Positions 37,425 to 46,544 of a stretch of DNA of 64,000 bases are shown here, in pieces. The position numbers and the translations under genes are program-made. The stretch comes from JAPPKS01 sp963667895. Lineage in GTDB: Bacteria; Poribacteria; WGA-4E; PCPOR2b. How positions within the stretch are numbered: the stretch's first letter is position 1; every line of letters begins with the position of its first letter. Under the pieces are notes generated by a model. The model was not told where the DNA came from. It saw only the letters and a list, made by a program, of their open reading frames with translations, and ran no database searches. Location: NCBI GenBank assembly GCA_965223985.1, contig OZ245030.1:3224001-3288000 (forward strand), read 5' to 3'.

Positions 37425-38726
37425 ATGGCGCGGTTTAATCCATTTGGGCTACAATGGAGACGACTCAAGAAGAATCGTTGTCGTACCTGCCGAACGGATA
37501 ATGGCAAGCGTGTGTGCCCTGCGTTAAGTGGAGTTTTGATTTGTCCAGCGTGTTGTCAAGCGAAGCGCGCAAAAATTCCGGGATGCGATGAACGCTGTCG
37601 TAATTATATGCCTCTGATTCGAGAAAGCAAAATTCACCCGCCGCCCAACTATCCCGTCTATAAATGCTTAATCAGTAACTCAAAAAATACTGGTATGTTG
37701 AACGTCATTATTGCACGGGAGCGACCTGATGGTAATTTGAAGGCGATGTTTCTACTGCTTGATCTTTGGAAAAGGGGCATCCGAGACTGTTTTGTGGATG
37801 CCAATCTGTCCAAAGCTGACCTTGATCGGAATTGTAAGAAACTCGGCAGAGCTTATCACCTTGGCGAACACCTGCCAGAAAATGAAGTTGAAGCGGTGGG
37901 GAATTCAGTTGATTTGCCCCAAAATACCATCGTTGTCGAAGCAGAATCTGCAATGCAGATGGACGATGGGGTAAGAATTGTTGAGATGGATGGTGCATCG
38001 GATGGAAAAGCAATTGACAGCGCAACAGGTGCACGAGCGGTGCACGAAATTAGCATACCGAAAGCAGGTAGGTGGTATGTATGGATTCGTGGATTCTTTC
38101 CGGAACGTACCAAGGATTCGTATTGGATTGGGATGGACAATGCTGAGCCTCATCCCTGGGATAGAGCTGGGGGACCTGGCGCAATTAAAATATACGCCGA
38201 ACAAGGCGATTCAGCCAGTCGAACGGATTCAGCTTGGGGCGTTTGGTACTGGGATTCCGGTGTGAAAAGCACATCGGTCGCTAATAGCTATTTTGATGTA
38301 AAGACCCGCGGGAAACATAGATTGTGGTCCAAGGGGCGAGAACCCGGATCCATATTAGATCAAATATTGTTGACGATGGACGAGAAGTTTAACCCGGAGG
38401 AAGCCTCCGCGGGGGAGGCAATTCCAGTTTCAACAACCACATCTTCATTTGAGCCGATTCGGTTTGCTGAATGCCAAGCACTTATCCGTTACGCGCTGGA
38501 TATGGCGACAGAAATACAAACAGAAATTCCATGGGAATTCGACTTCTGGCGTAACATTGTGGGCGATCTCACTAATGTGCCTGCAATGGAGGGGTCGCTT
38601 TACAAGTGTCCCAAGTGTGGAGAGGATTTGCCTGAACCTGCCGTTGAGTTGATGAAAGAGCATGCCCAGTCGGACGATATTCAGTTTTATATTCTCTGTC
38701 GAAAATGCGGCGGAGAATTCGATTAA
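37425..38726 (+). CDS. Zinc-cluster protein with internal carbohydrate-binding-like domain
   Basis: A 433-residue protein of unusual make-up. Residues about 15-60 are cysteine-rich (CRTCRT, CPACC, CDERC) and probably bind zinc. Residues about 70-140 form a small domain I cannot name (LLDLWKRGIRDCFVDANLSK). Residues about 155-310 look like a CBM35/CBM6-type beta-sandwich (VVEAESAMQM near the start, AGRWYVWIRGF in the middle, ILDQILLTMDE at the end). The C terminus has two further CxxC pairs (CPKCGEDL, CRKCGGEFD). There is no signal peptide, which is odd for a carbohydrate-binding domain. The ATG lies after GCGCGGATGG with no strong ribosome site. Confidence 0.65.
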   Translation: MARFNPFGLQWRRLKKNRCRTCRTDNGKRVCPALSGVLICPACCQAKRAKIPGCDERCRNYMPLIRESKIHPPPNYPVYKCLISNSKNTGMLNVIIARERPDGNLKAMFLLLDLWKRGIRDCFVDANLSKADLDRNCKKLGRAYHLGEHLPENEVEAVGNSVDLPQNTIVVEAESAMQMDDGVRIVEMDGASDGKAIDSATGARAVHEISIPKAGRWYVWIRGFFPERTKDSYWIGMDNAEPHPWDRAGGPGAIKIYAEQGDSASRTDSAWGVWYWDSGVKSTSVANSYFDVKTRGKHRLWSKGREPGSILDQILLTMDEKFNPEEASAGEAIPVSTTTSSFEPIRFAECQALIRYALDMATEIQTEIPWEFDFWRNIVGDLTNVPAMEGSLYKCPKCGEDLPEPAVELMKEHAQSDDIQFYILCRKCGGEFD

Positions 38727-38776
38727 ATGGCGATCCGAAATCCCCAATCTGAATTTGTCGGACGGAGTATTTTTTG

Positions 38777-38805
38777 TTGCAAACAATCGGGTTCTGATAT
38801 ATAAT
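38777..38805 (+). promoter_or_regulatory. Probable promoter of the nuo operon
   Basis: TTGCAA (38777-38782), 17 bases, TATAAT (38800-38805), about 95 bases upstream of nuoA. The -10 box is perfect and the -35 box has two mismatches. It is the only strong candidate before nuoA. Confidence 0.6.
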
Positions 38806-38898
38806 TATGGTGAAGTGTCAAAATTGGACATGTAGCTTTTTTTTTGCTTGTAGCTTGTGATATTTTTCACAAACTCCGTCTGAGAGGCTCTAAAATAC

Positions 38899-39288
38899 AT
38901 GGATATTGATTTTGCCAATGTATTGATTTTCCTGGTTGTTGGGTGTGTGTTTGTCCTTCTTAACCTGACCGTTTCCCGCCTACTTCAAACCCGACTTTTC
39001 ACCGAAGAAAAATATACGCCATACGAATGTGGTGAGGACCCGATTGGTGACACCCGTATCAAATTTAACGCCCGGTTCTACATCATCGCCCTCATTTTCT
39101 TGATTTTTGATGTTGAAATTGTGTTTCTATTTCCTTGGGCGGTCGTCTATCGTGAAATCGGTGTCCTAGCATTTGTCGAAATGGTAATTTTCATTGGCAT
39201 TTTGTTGGTTGGACTCGCTTATGTCTGGGTCAAGGGCGATCTTGAGTGGATTCGTTCGATTCAGTCAGCAAGTAAGGAGAGTGAATAA
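38899..39288 (+). CDS. nuoA: NADH-quinone oxidoreductase subunit A
   Basis: A 129-residue membrane subunit of complex I with three helices. The conserved cytoplasmic loop KYTPYECGEDPIGDTRIKFN contains the mobile-loop cysteine, and the next helix has FLIFDVEIVFLFPWA, both diagnostic. It opens the nuo operon; GAGG lies before the ATG, and nuoB starts two bases after its stop codon. Confidence 0.97.
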   Translation: MDIDFANVLIFLVVGCVFVLLNLTVSRLLQTRLFTEEKYTPYECGEDPIGDTRIKFNARFYIIALIFLIFDVEIVFLFPWAVVYREIGVLAFVEMVIFIGILLVGLAYVWVKGDLEWIRSIQSASKESE

Positions 39289-39290
39289 CG

Positions 39291-39899
39291 ATGATTATCG
39301 AAGAAAGACTCGACAAGAATGCTTTCGTGACATCGGTTGATGCAGTTGCGAATTGGGCGCGAGCATCTTCACTCTGGCCTATGACTTTTGGGCTTGCCTG
39401 CTGCGCGATCGAGTTTATGGCGACTGCTGCTTCTAATTACGATCTCGATCGCTTTGGCGCCGGTGTGCCTCGTGCGACACCCCGTCAATCCGATCTCATG
39501 GTTGTTTCAGGCACTGTCACGTTGAAGATGGCGACGCGAATCAAACGTCTCTATGAACAGATGCCAGAACCGAAATATGTCATTTCTATGGGGAGTTGTG
39601 CCACAAGCGGTGGTCCGTATTGGCAGCATGGTTACCATGTCCTGAAGGGGGTGGATCGCATTATTCCTGTCGACGTTTATGTGCCGGGCTGTCCGCCTCG
39701 ACCTGAAGCGGTTCTCGAAGGGTTGATGAAGCTACAAGAAAAGATCAAAACGCAGACAGTCGCAAAACGTCGCAATATGCCTTTTTTGAGAAAACTTTTT
39801 ACCAAGACAGAGTTGGAGAACAATGAAGCAGCGATGGAAGAAGCAAAAGCACACCTCGCGGAGCATGAGGAATCCGAACGTGAAGAGGCTGCAGACTAA
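39291..39899 (+). CDS. nuoB: NADH-quinone oxidoreductase subunit B
   Basis: A 202-residue subunit that holds the terminal 4Fe-4S cluster N2 next to the quinone site. The adjacent cysteines in GLACCAIEFMA, the Cys of GSCATSGGPY and that of VPGCPPRPEA are all present. The start follows AAGGAGAGTG. The last 50 residues form a charged Glu-, Lys- and Ala-rich tail (HLAEHEESEREEAAD) longer than in common homologues. Confidence 0.97.
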   Translation: MIIEERLDKNAFVTSVDAVANWARASSLWPMTFGLACCAIEFMATAASNYDLDRFGAGVPRATPRQSDLMVVSGTVTLKMATRIKRLYEQMPEPKYVISMGSCATSGGPYWQHGYHVLKGVDRIIPVDVYVPGCPPRPEAVLEGLMKLQEKIKTQTVAKRRNMPFLRKLFTKTELENNEAAMEEAKAHLAEHEESEREEAAD

Positions 39900-39923
39900 A
39901 GTAATAAGGAGAGTTCCTTTTCT

Positions 39924-40406
39924 GTGACGCCGCAAGAGATTTACACTCGGTTAAAGGGTGAATTTGGAGAATCAATTCTCTCATTTGAAGAAACTGTTGT
40001 CGATCCCTTTATTGTCGTTGCCCCTGAGTCGGTAGCCGATGTCGGACGATACCTTGCCGAAGATGAGACGTTGGCTTTCGATTTTTTGATGTGTCTAAGC
40101 GGGGTTGATTTGAGCGTTAAAGCTGACGACTTTGAGGTCGTATATCACCTCTATTCAATGACCCACCGCCACAAAGTTGTCCTTAAAGTCATAGTCCAAA
40201 AAGAAAATCCCCACGTTCCCACCGTCGAAAAAATCTGGAAGACCGCCAATTGGCATGAACGTGAAACATACGATTTGTACGGGATTGTCTTCGATGGTCA
40301 CAGCGAACTACAACGCATTCTGCTTCCAGACGATTGGGAAGGACACCCGCTGCGCAAAGATTATAAAGAGCCTGAATTCTATCGGGGGATGCGAGTGCCG
40401 TATTGA
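39924..40406 (+). CDS. nuoC: NADH-quinone oxidoreductase subunit C
   Basis: A 160-residue peripheral-arm subunit (30-kDa family). It starts at a GTG preceded by AAGGAGAG. The signature RETYDLYGIVFDGH and LPDDWEGHPLRKDY is near the C terminus. It is not fused to nuoD, unlike in E. coli; the nuoD gene lies 1.9 kb downstream because an unrelated gene is interposed. Confidence 0.96.
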   Translation: MTPQEIYTRLKGEFGESILSFEETVVDPFIVVAPESVADVGRYLAEDETLAFDFLMCLSGVDLSVKADDFEVVYHLYSMTHRHKVVLKVIVQKENPHVPTVEKIWKTANWHERETYDLYGIVFDGHSELQRILLPDDWEGHPLRKDYKEPEFYRGMRVPY

Positions 40407-40507
40407 TTCGTGGCTCTAGTTTCGGGAAGTAAATTTCGCCGATGATAGTGTATTGGGGTCATTTTGACGGGGAGCAGAGTTGCTTGAGTAGATGAATAGG
40501 TACTTGC

Positions 40508-42302
40508 ATGGACGCAGATATATATAATCTACAGACCCTATTCCAAGAGCAGGTGTCCTTCCGGATTCCTCAATTCCAGAGACCGTATGCGTGGGGAAAA
40601 GGCCGTCAATGGGCGCCTCTCTGGGCCGATATATGCAATGTCGCGGAACGTTGCCTAAACCGAAGAGTAGACGCTGAAATACTACCCCACTTTTTGGGAG
40701 CTATCGTCCTACAATTTCAGAATAAAGATATTTGGAGAAGTAACGAAAAGAATAGTAGTGGACGGACAGCAACGACTCACTACCCTGCAGCTACTCATTA
40801 AGGCAGCACAGGAAGCGTTCCAAAGCCAGGACGACACGGAAAGAGCGGACCGACTACAAAAACTAACAGCGAATCAGGACAGCTATTGTGGCAGAGATTA
40901 CGACAACGAGACTAAAATCCGGCAGTCCAACCTCAACGACCAAAAGGCATTCCAGGAAGCTATCAGAAGCCATGACGGTGATGAACACAGTCAATCTTGG
41001 GCGATTAGCAATGCTTACAGTTACTTCAAGGCAGAAACGAATAGGTGGCTGAACGGCGATCCAGAAAGCAGGGCGGTGCGAGCGGATGCCCTAGAAGAAG
41101 CGCTCACGGAGCATTTGCAAATAGCAGTTATTAACTTGGATCAGAATGAAAAACCTCACATCATATTTGAGACGTTAAATGCACGTGGAGAGCCACTGAA
41201 ACAGTCGGATCTGGTCAAGAACACGGTAATGTACGAGGCTAATGTTATAGATGATTCCCAAAAAGCAAGAAGACTTTGGGGGATGTTTGATGACCAATGG
41301 TGGAGGAAAGATACCGGTGAGAGGTTGAAGAGGATCCACATTGACAGATTCCTCAACTATTGGATAGTCATGCGGACATTGAAAGAGGTCACGGCCGATA
41401 GAGTCGCATCGGAGTTTCGAAACTATGTTGACGCGAGAAACAAAGAAGAAGATGGGCAAACATCTATTCAAACCGTTGCGACAGAAATTAAGACTGCCGG
41501 GTTAATTTACAAGGACCTGGAAGAGGTTAAGATTTCGGAAATCGAGACCTTTCTGAAGCGAATGAAAGTAATGGGGCTGGGCGTCGTCACGCCTCTCTTG
41601 CTCTGGTTGTACACCTCCAAGGTGTTATCAGAACAGCTTTCGAGGAGCGTCAAGGCGTTGGAGAGTTGTCTGGTGAGACGAATGCTCTGCGGCTTACAGT
41701 CTCAGGGTCTTAACAAATGGTTCATTGTCATCCTGAACATGCTAGAGAAACCGGGCAGTGATTATGATTCTCATGCTAGCAGCACTATTATAGAGTGGTT
41801 GGGACCGATTTGGCCTAATGACCACGAGCTACGCGACAATCTTATCACAAAGCCTATGCGGGGCACAGTAGCTCGTAAAAAAATGGTGTTTGAAGCCATT
41901 GAAACGAGCTTAAGAAGTGAGATGTCCGAACCGCTAGGGGTGACAGATAAGCTGACCGTTGAGCATATTATGCCTCAGAAATGGGAAAAGAACTGGCGCC
42001 TGGCTATAACAACAGGAGTTTCCAATGAAGACGCGGTTGAGAGCAGAAATCACGCCATCGAAACCATTGGAAACTTGACGTTAATTACAGGAAAGTTGAA
42101 TTCAAACCTTTCCAACGGAACATGGATTGACAAACGCGAAGCACTGTACAAACATAGTACGTTGTTTCTTAACAAGACATTACTAGAAAATGCCCCTGAT
42201 TTTTGGGATGAAGATGCTATCACAGAACGTAGTAAGTATTTAACCGATAAAATTTTCCAGATATGGCCCTCTGCTGACAGGTTCGCCGAATCAGCCGTGT
42301 AA
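40508..42302 (+). pseudogene. DUF262/DUF1524 (GmrSD-like) gene with a frameshift
   Basis: Two frames together encode one protein of about 590 residues. The first (40508-40801) supplies the DUF262 start with IPQFQRPYAWGKGR and HFLGAIVLQ. The second, in a different frame and open from well before its GTG at 40758, supplies IVVDGQQRLTTLQLL, the DUF262 nucleotide-binding motif, and ends in a DUF1524 HNH-type domain (EHIMPQKWEKNW, then TIGNLTLITGKLN). The frame changes by +1 somewhere around 40715-40735. Known GmrSD enzymes are type IV restriction systems against modified phage DNA. It may be dead by mutation, recoded, or a sequencing error. It interrupts the nuo operon in the same direction. Confidence 0.82.
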
Positions 42303-42349
42303 ACTGCGCAAATTCGAACGTATTCATAAAAGGTCTAAGTAAAGTCATT

Positions 42350-43528
42350 ATGGCAGCACCAAAACCGGAAAGCAAATTCATTGAACTAAAGCCGTTCTCA
42401 GATGAGATGGTCGTCAACATGGGACCTCAGCATCCTAGCACGCACGGTGTCTTACGGCTTGAACTGAAGCTTGATGGCGAGGTCGTCCGGGAAGCTATCC
42501 CCCATATTGGATATCTGCATCGTTGCTTTGAAAAGCATTCTGAAAATCTGTCTTACCCGCAGATTATTCCCTTTACTGATCGGATGGACTATATCGCTGC
42601 CATGAACCAGAATTGGGGATTCTGTTTGGCTGTTGAAAAACTGATGGCGGCTGATGAAAAAAAAGTATTTGAGGTCCCTGAACGTGCCGAATATCTAAGG
42701 GTGCTCATCTGCGAACTGAATCGAATCGGGAGCCATCTCCTATCTTTTGGCACCTATGGCATGGATATTGGTGCGTTTACCCCATTTCTCTACGCTTTTC
42801 GAGATCGTGAGAAAATCCTCCTGCTTTTTGAAAAAATCTGCGGTGCTCGATTGACATATAATTATGTGCGTATTGGTGGGGTTTCGAGGGATATGCCGCC
42901 AAAGTTTCTTGATGAGGTCAAAGAATTTATCGACTACTTTGAGCCGAAGATCGATGATTACAACGCACTTCTGACAGATAACAAAATTTTTATTGAACGC
43001 ACGACAGGCATTGCTGTAATGGATAGAGAGATGGCAATCAACTACGGTGTCACTGGTCCAAATCTCCGCGGCGCGGGGCTTCAATGGGACTTGCGTAAAG
43101 ATGAACCGTACTCAATTTATGATCGATTCGACTTTGACGTTGCCTATGGCAAAGAAATTCCTGAGATTGGTGCGGTCCTTGGTGACTGCTGGAATCGGTA
43201 CAAGGTACGGATGGACGAAATGAAACAGTCCATCCAGATTATCCGCCAAATACTTGAGGGTAGTATCCCTGATGGACCGATTATGGCGGAATTAAAAGCG
43301 GTTCGTCCGCCTAAGGGTGAGATTTTCTTCCGGAGTGAGGCGCCGCGTGGCGAGCTCGGATTTTATATCGTGAGCGATGGCACCCCTAAACCGGTCCGAG
43401 TGAAAGCCAAATCACCGTGTTTCACCGCTTTAAGCGCGTTGCAAGAACTAAGTAAAGGATTAATGATCGCCGATATTATCGCGATTATCGGCAGTATAGA
43501 TATTGTGATGGGAGAAGTAGATCGCTAA
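42350..43528 (+). CDS. nuoD: NADH-quinone oxidoreductase subunit D
   Basis: A 392-residue (49-kDa family) subunit that forms the quinone pocket with NuoB. The N terminus has NMGPQHPSTHGVLRL with the quinone-binding His; IGYLHRCFEK, NRIGSHLL and GVTGPNLRGAG follow; and the C terminus ends with the usual GSIDIVMGEVDR. Length is normal. It resumes the complex I operon after the DUF262 gene, 47 bases beyond that gene's stop, with no obvious promoter of its own. Confidence 0.97.
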   Translation: MAAPKPESKFIELKPFSDEMVVNMGPQHPSTHGVLRLELKLDGEVVREAIPHIGYLHRCFEKHSENLSYPQIIPFTDRMDYIAAMNQNWGFCLAVEKLMAADEKKVFEVPERAEYLRVLICELNRIGSHLLSFGTYGMDIGAFTPFLYAFRDREKILLLFEKICGARLTYNYVRIGGVSRDMPPKFLDEVKEFIDYFEPKIDDYNALLTDNKIFIERTTGIAVMDREMAINYGVTGPNLRGAGLQWDLRKDEPYSIYDRFDFDVAYGKEIPEIGAVLGDCWNRYKVRMDEMKQSIQIIRQILEGSIPDGPIMAELKAVRPPKGEIFFRSEAPRGELGFYIVSDGTPKPVRVKAKSPCFTALSALQELSKGLMIADIIAIIGSIDIVMGEVDR

Positions 43529-43600
43529 GGTTCGAAACGCAGAATTTCTGCTTTTGATGCCGTGATAGTAGAGTTCCTATACTCCACATAGGGAGTCCAG

Positions 43601-44851
43601 ATGTTGCCTGTTCTACAGCAGTTTATTCAAAAACCCTTCTCAGAACTCTTGGTGCAAGAGAGCAATAAAAACTTGTCAGAGTTATTTCTGGAATTCACGC
43701 GGACGCACGTCCCGTTTTTAGCGTCACTTCCTCTCCCCTTGTCACAACTGATTGCGATGCTCGCCGTTTGTGTTATCTTCGTTGCCATTGTTCCGTTGCT
43801 TCCGCTGGTCTTGGTCTTGGCGGAAAGAAAGGTGTCCGCCCATATCCAGGATCGGGTCGGACCGATGCGAGTCGGTCCTCACGGTGTACTTCAGACATTG
43901 GCAGACGGCGTTAAACTCATTTTCAAAGAGGACCATATTCCACGGCAAGGCGACAAGATTCTCTTCATCGTTGCGCCATATATAATTTTTGCTTGTTCTT
44001 TTGCGGTGTTTGCGGCTATCCCATTTGGCAAATCGATCTTGGTGAGTGACCTGAATATTGGAATCTTCTATATCATGGCAATCTCCTCCGTTGTTGTGAT
44101 CGGGGTAATTATGGCGGGGTGGGCGTCCAATAGCAAATGGTCGCTGTTGGGTGCGTTACGCTCGGCTGCACAGATTGTCAGCTATGAAATCCCTGTCGGT
44201 CTTTCGATTTTGGCGGTCGTAATGCTTGTGGAAAGCCTGAAGATGCAGGAGATTGTGAGGAATCAGGGCGACTTGGGGATATTGAGTTGGATCATCTTTC
44301 GTACTCCCTTCACTTTTATCGCTTTTTTTGTTTTCTTTATATCGGCGATTGCGGAGGTTAACCGAACTCCATTTGATCTGCCGGAGGCAGAATCGGAACT
44401 GGTAGCGGGATTTCACACTGAATATAGCGGTATGCGTTTCGCGTTGTTCTTCATTGCGGAATATGCGAATATGTTTGCCGTGAGTGCAATTGCCTCAACG
44501 TTATTCCTCGGCGGTTGGAAAGGCATACTACCCGGCTATGATTTTCTAGGTGGAACGCCTGGCTTCGTTATCAAGACTCTGTTTCTCGTTTTCATCATGA
44601 TGTGGATACGATGGACGCTGCCTCGGCTTCGTGTCGATCAACTCATGAATCTGTGCTGGAAATATCTTATCCCAATCTCATTCTTTAACATTCTTGGGAT
44701 TGGAATATGGGTGCTCATTTTTCAAAACGACAAACATCCGGCATATATTGGTATTAGCTTGTTGATTATTATTTTAGGAATCTTCGGTGCATATTTGGTG
44801 TTAGGAAGGCGTTCATCGCAAAGTCCCGCACCACGGGCGAGTTCAGCCTAG
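43601..44851 (+). CDS. nuoH: NADH-quinone oxidoreductase subunit H
   Basis: A 416-residue membrane subunit linking the quinone site to the proton channels. The family segment AERKVSAHIQDRVGPMRVGP is followed by LQTLADGVKLIFKED, and the acidic loop FDLPEAESELVAGFHTEYSG is intact. About eight helices can be seen. The first 45 residues are a hydrophilic extension not present in many homologues, so a later start is possible. Confidence 0.96.
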   Translation: MLPVLQQFIQKPFSELLVQESNKNLSELFLEFTRTHVPFLASLPLPLSQLIAMLAVCVIFVAIVPLLPLVLVLAERKVSAHIQDRVGPMRVGPHGVLQTLADGVKLIFKEDHIPRQGDKILFIVAPYIIFACSFAVFAAIPFGKSILVSDLNIGIFYIMAISSVVVIGVIMAGWASNSKWSLLGALRSAAQIVSYEIPVGLSILAVVMLVESLKMQEIVRNQGDLGILSWIIFRTPFTFIAFFVFFISAIAEVNRTPFDLPEAESELVAGFHTEYSGMRFALFFIAEYANMFAVSAIASTLFLGGWKGILPGYDFLGGTPGFVIKTLFLVFIMMWIRWTLPRLRVDQLMNLCWKYLIPISFFNILGIGIWVLIFQNDKHPAYIGISLLIIILGIFGAYLVLGRRSSQSPAPRASSA

Positions 44852-44868
44852 GGCAAGGAGGATTGACC

Positions 44869-45537
44869 ATGCGTCATTATTTTGCAAATATTTACATCGG
44901 CGTTTACACTGTTTTCGTTGGAATGGCAATCACTTTTAAGCAGATGTTAAAGCCTTCTGTGACTCACCAATATCCCTATGAACATTCGTTTGAGCGGAAG
45001 AAAAACGTACGTGATATCCCCCAGGGCTATCGAGGACAACTGTTCAATCGTATTGAGGACTGCATCGGCTGCAAAAAATGCGAGATGATTTGCCCCGTGG
45101 ACTGTATTGATATCACCACTGAAAAACTGCCCAAAGGGGAAAGGCTTTGGGATAGCATGAACGTCGTCCACCTCAAGGATAGGGCAGAAATTGTCGGAAT
45201 GATTGAAGGGGACGAGAAAATTGAGTCAAACACAACGGTTGCGATTCAGACCCGGGAGCGGGGTAGCGTGGAGGTTGCAAGTGAACGAATCGCTCGTGTT
45301 GTTGAACGGAAGCCGGTAATCTTTTACTTGGATAAGTTTGACATTGACATGTCGCTATGTATGTATTGCGGACTCTGCACCGAAGTTTGTCCGACAGAAT
45401 GCCTGATAATGATCGATACACTTAAAGGGATAGAGTATTCAACTTTCGATCGGACAAGCTTAATCTTCAAGTTCGCAAAGCCAGAGATGTATGATAAACC
45501 GCTTGATGTAGCTACTGACTCGGAAGCTGCTGATTAA
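44869..45537 (+). CDS. nuoI: NADH-quinone oxidoreductase subunit I
   Basis: A 222-residue subunit with two 4Fe-4S clusters (N6a and N6b). The ATG at 44869 has AAGGAGG upstream. The motifs CIGCKKCEMICP and CMYCGLCTEVCP are complete. They are separated by about 85 residues instead of the usual 30, because of an insertion with a beta-rich look (IESNTTVAIQTRERGSVEV). Both clusters are followed by an extra cysteine (PVDC, PTEC) where most homologues have Ala or Asp-Ala. Confidence 0.95.
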   Translation: MRHYFANIYIGVYTVFVGMAITFKQMLKPSVTHQYPYEHSFERKKNVRDIPQGYRGQLFNRIEDCIGCKKCEMICPVDCIDITTEKLPKGERLWDSMNVVHLKDRAEIVGMIEGDEKIESNTTVAIQTRERGSVEVASERIARVVERKPVIFYLDKFDIDMSLCMYCGLCTEVCPTECLIMIDTLKGIEYSTFDRTSLIFKFAKPEMYDKPLDVATDSEAAD

Positions 45538-45542
45538 AGGAT

Positions 45543-46055
45543 ATGGAACTTAAGCCGTTAGTATTTTATGGTTTTGCCCTGCTCACCATCGGATCAGCGG
45601 TTATCGTTGTGACGGTACGAAACATCGTTCATGCCGCCTTTTCGCTGATGGTAACGCTCTTTAGCATTGCGGGGCTTTATGTGTTTTTACAAGCAGATTT
45701 CCTCGCTGCAACTCAAGTAATCGTCTATGTCGGCGGAATTCTCGTGCTTATTCTCTTTGGCGTGATGATGACCAGCGGTCGATTGGACATGAAACTTAAA
45801 ATGGAGCGTGGACAGCTTTTCTGGGGAGGATTGGTTTCCATCTTGCTCTTTTCACTGCTTTTCGGTGTTATGAGAAGTACACCGTGGAACGTTCAAGAAG
45901 ATTTGGGTGCTGTGGAGGGAACGACCTCTCAGATAGGTAAGGCCATTTTGCAAAAAGAGTTCCTTATACCCTTTGAGGTTGCCTCGGTGATTCTGCTGAT
46001 TGCCTTAATCGGCGCAGTGTTAATTTCACGCAAGGAAGTCCGAGAAGATGAATGA
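45543..46055 (+). CDS. nuoJ: NADH-quinone oxidoreductase subunit J
   Basis: A 170-residue membrane subunit with five helices. Recognised by the first-helix pattern NIVHAAFSLMVTLFSIAGLY and the third helix QVIVYVGGILVLILFGVMM with its pi-bulge Gly-Gly region. It starts five bases after nuoI and overlaps the start of nuoK by eight bases, so translation is probably coupled. Confidence 0.95.
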   Translation: MELKPLVFYGFALLTIGSAVIVVTVRNIVHAAFSLMVTLFSIAGLYVFLQADFLAATQVIVYVGGILVLILFGVMMTSGRLDMKLKMERGQLFWGGLVSILLFSLLFGVMRSTPWNVQEDLGAVEGTTSQIGKAILQKEFLIPFEVASVILLIALIGAVLISRKEVREDE

Positions 46056-46359
46056 CCTGACACCATACCTTGTCATTAGTACAACCTTATTCTCTCTTGG
46101 CATCTTCGCCGTTTTGACACGGCGCAACGCCATTAGCATCTTGATGGGGATTGAACTAATTCTCAACTCCTGTAATCTCAATTTTGCTGCTTTTTCTCGG
46201 TTTGTGACGCCCCCCGATGACATCAGTGGACAAATCATTTCCATTTTTGGAATTGTGCTAGCCGCTGCCGAAGCAGCCGTGTTTTTGGCAATTATTCTGG
46301 CAATCTACAGAGAGTTTAGCACAATTAGCCCAGATGAAACCGATAGCTTGAAAGGATAA
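46048..46359 (+). CDS. nuoK: NADH-quinone oxidoreductase subunit K
   Basis: A 103-residue three-helix subunit (MrpC-like). GIELILNSCNLNFAAFSR and AAAEAAVFLAIILAIYRE carry the two conserved membrane glutamates. It overlaps nuoJ at its start. A gap of about 185 bases without a gene follows before nuoL. Confidence 0.96.
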   Translation: MNDLTPYLVISTTLFSLGIFAVLTRRNAISILMGIELILNSCNLNFAAFSRFVTPPDDISGQIISIFGIVLAAAEAAVFLAIILAIYREFSTISPDETDSLKG

Positions 46360-46544
46360 GAACCTGCTCGTTTTAACGGTTCTAAAGTAATGGACGTTTT
46401 TCTGTGGAATTCCAGTTATTTTGTTGCTGATTGTGTTAAGAGGGCACTGCGCCCACACGATCTGGACCATTAACTTCGGAATTTTAGTCCGTAAACCTCT
46501 AGTTGCGGCTTTTGACCGCGAGTTTCGACATCAGGAAGGGTGGT

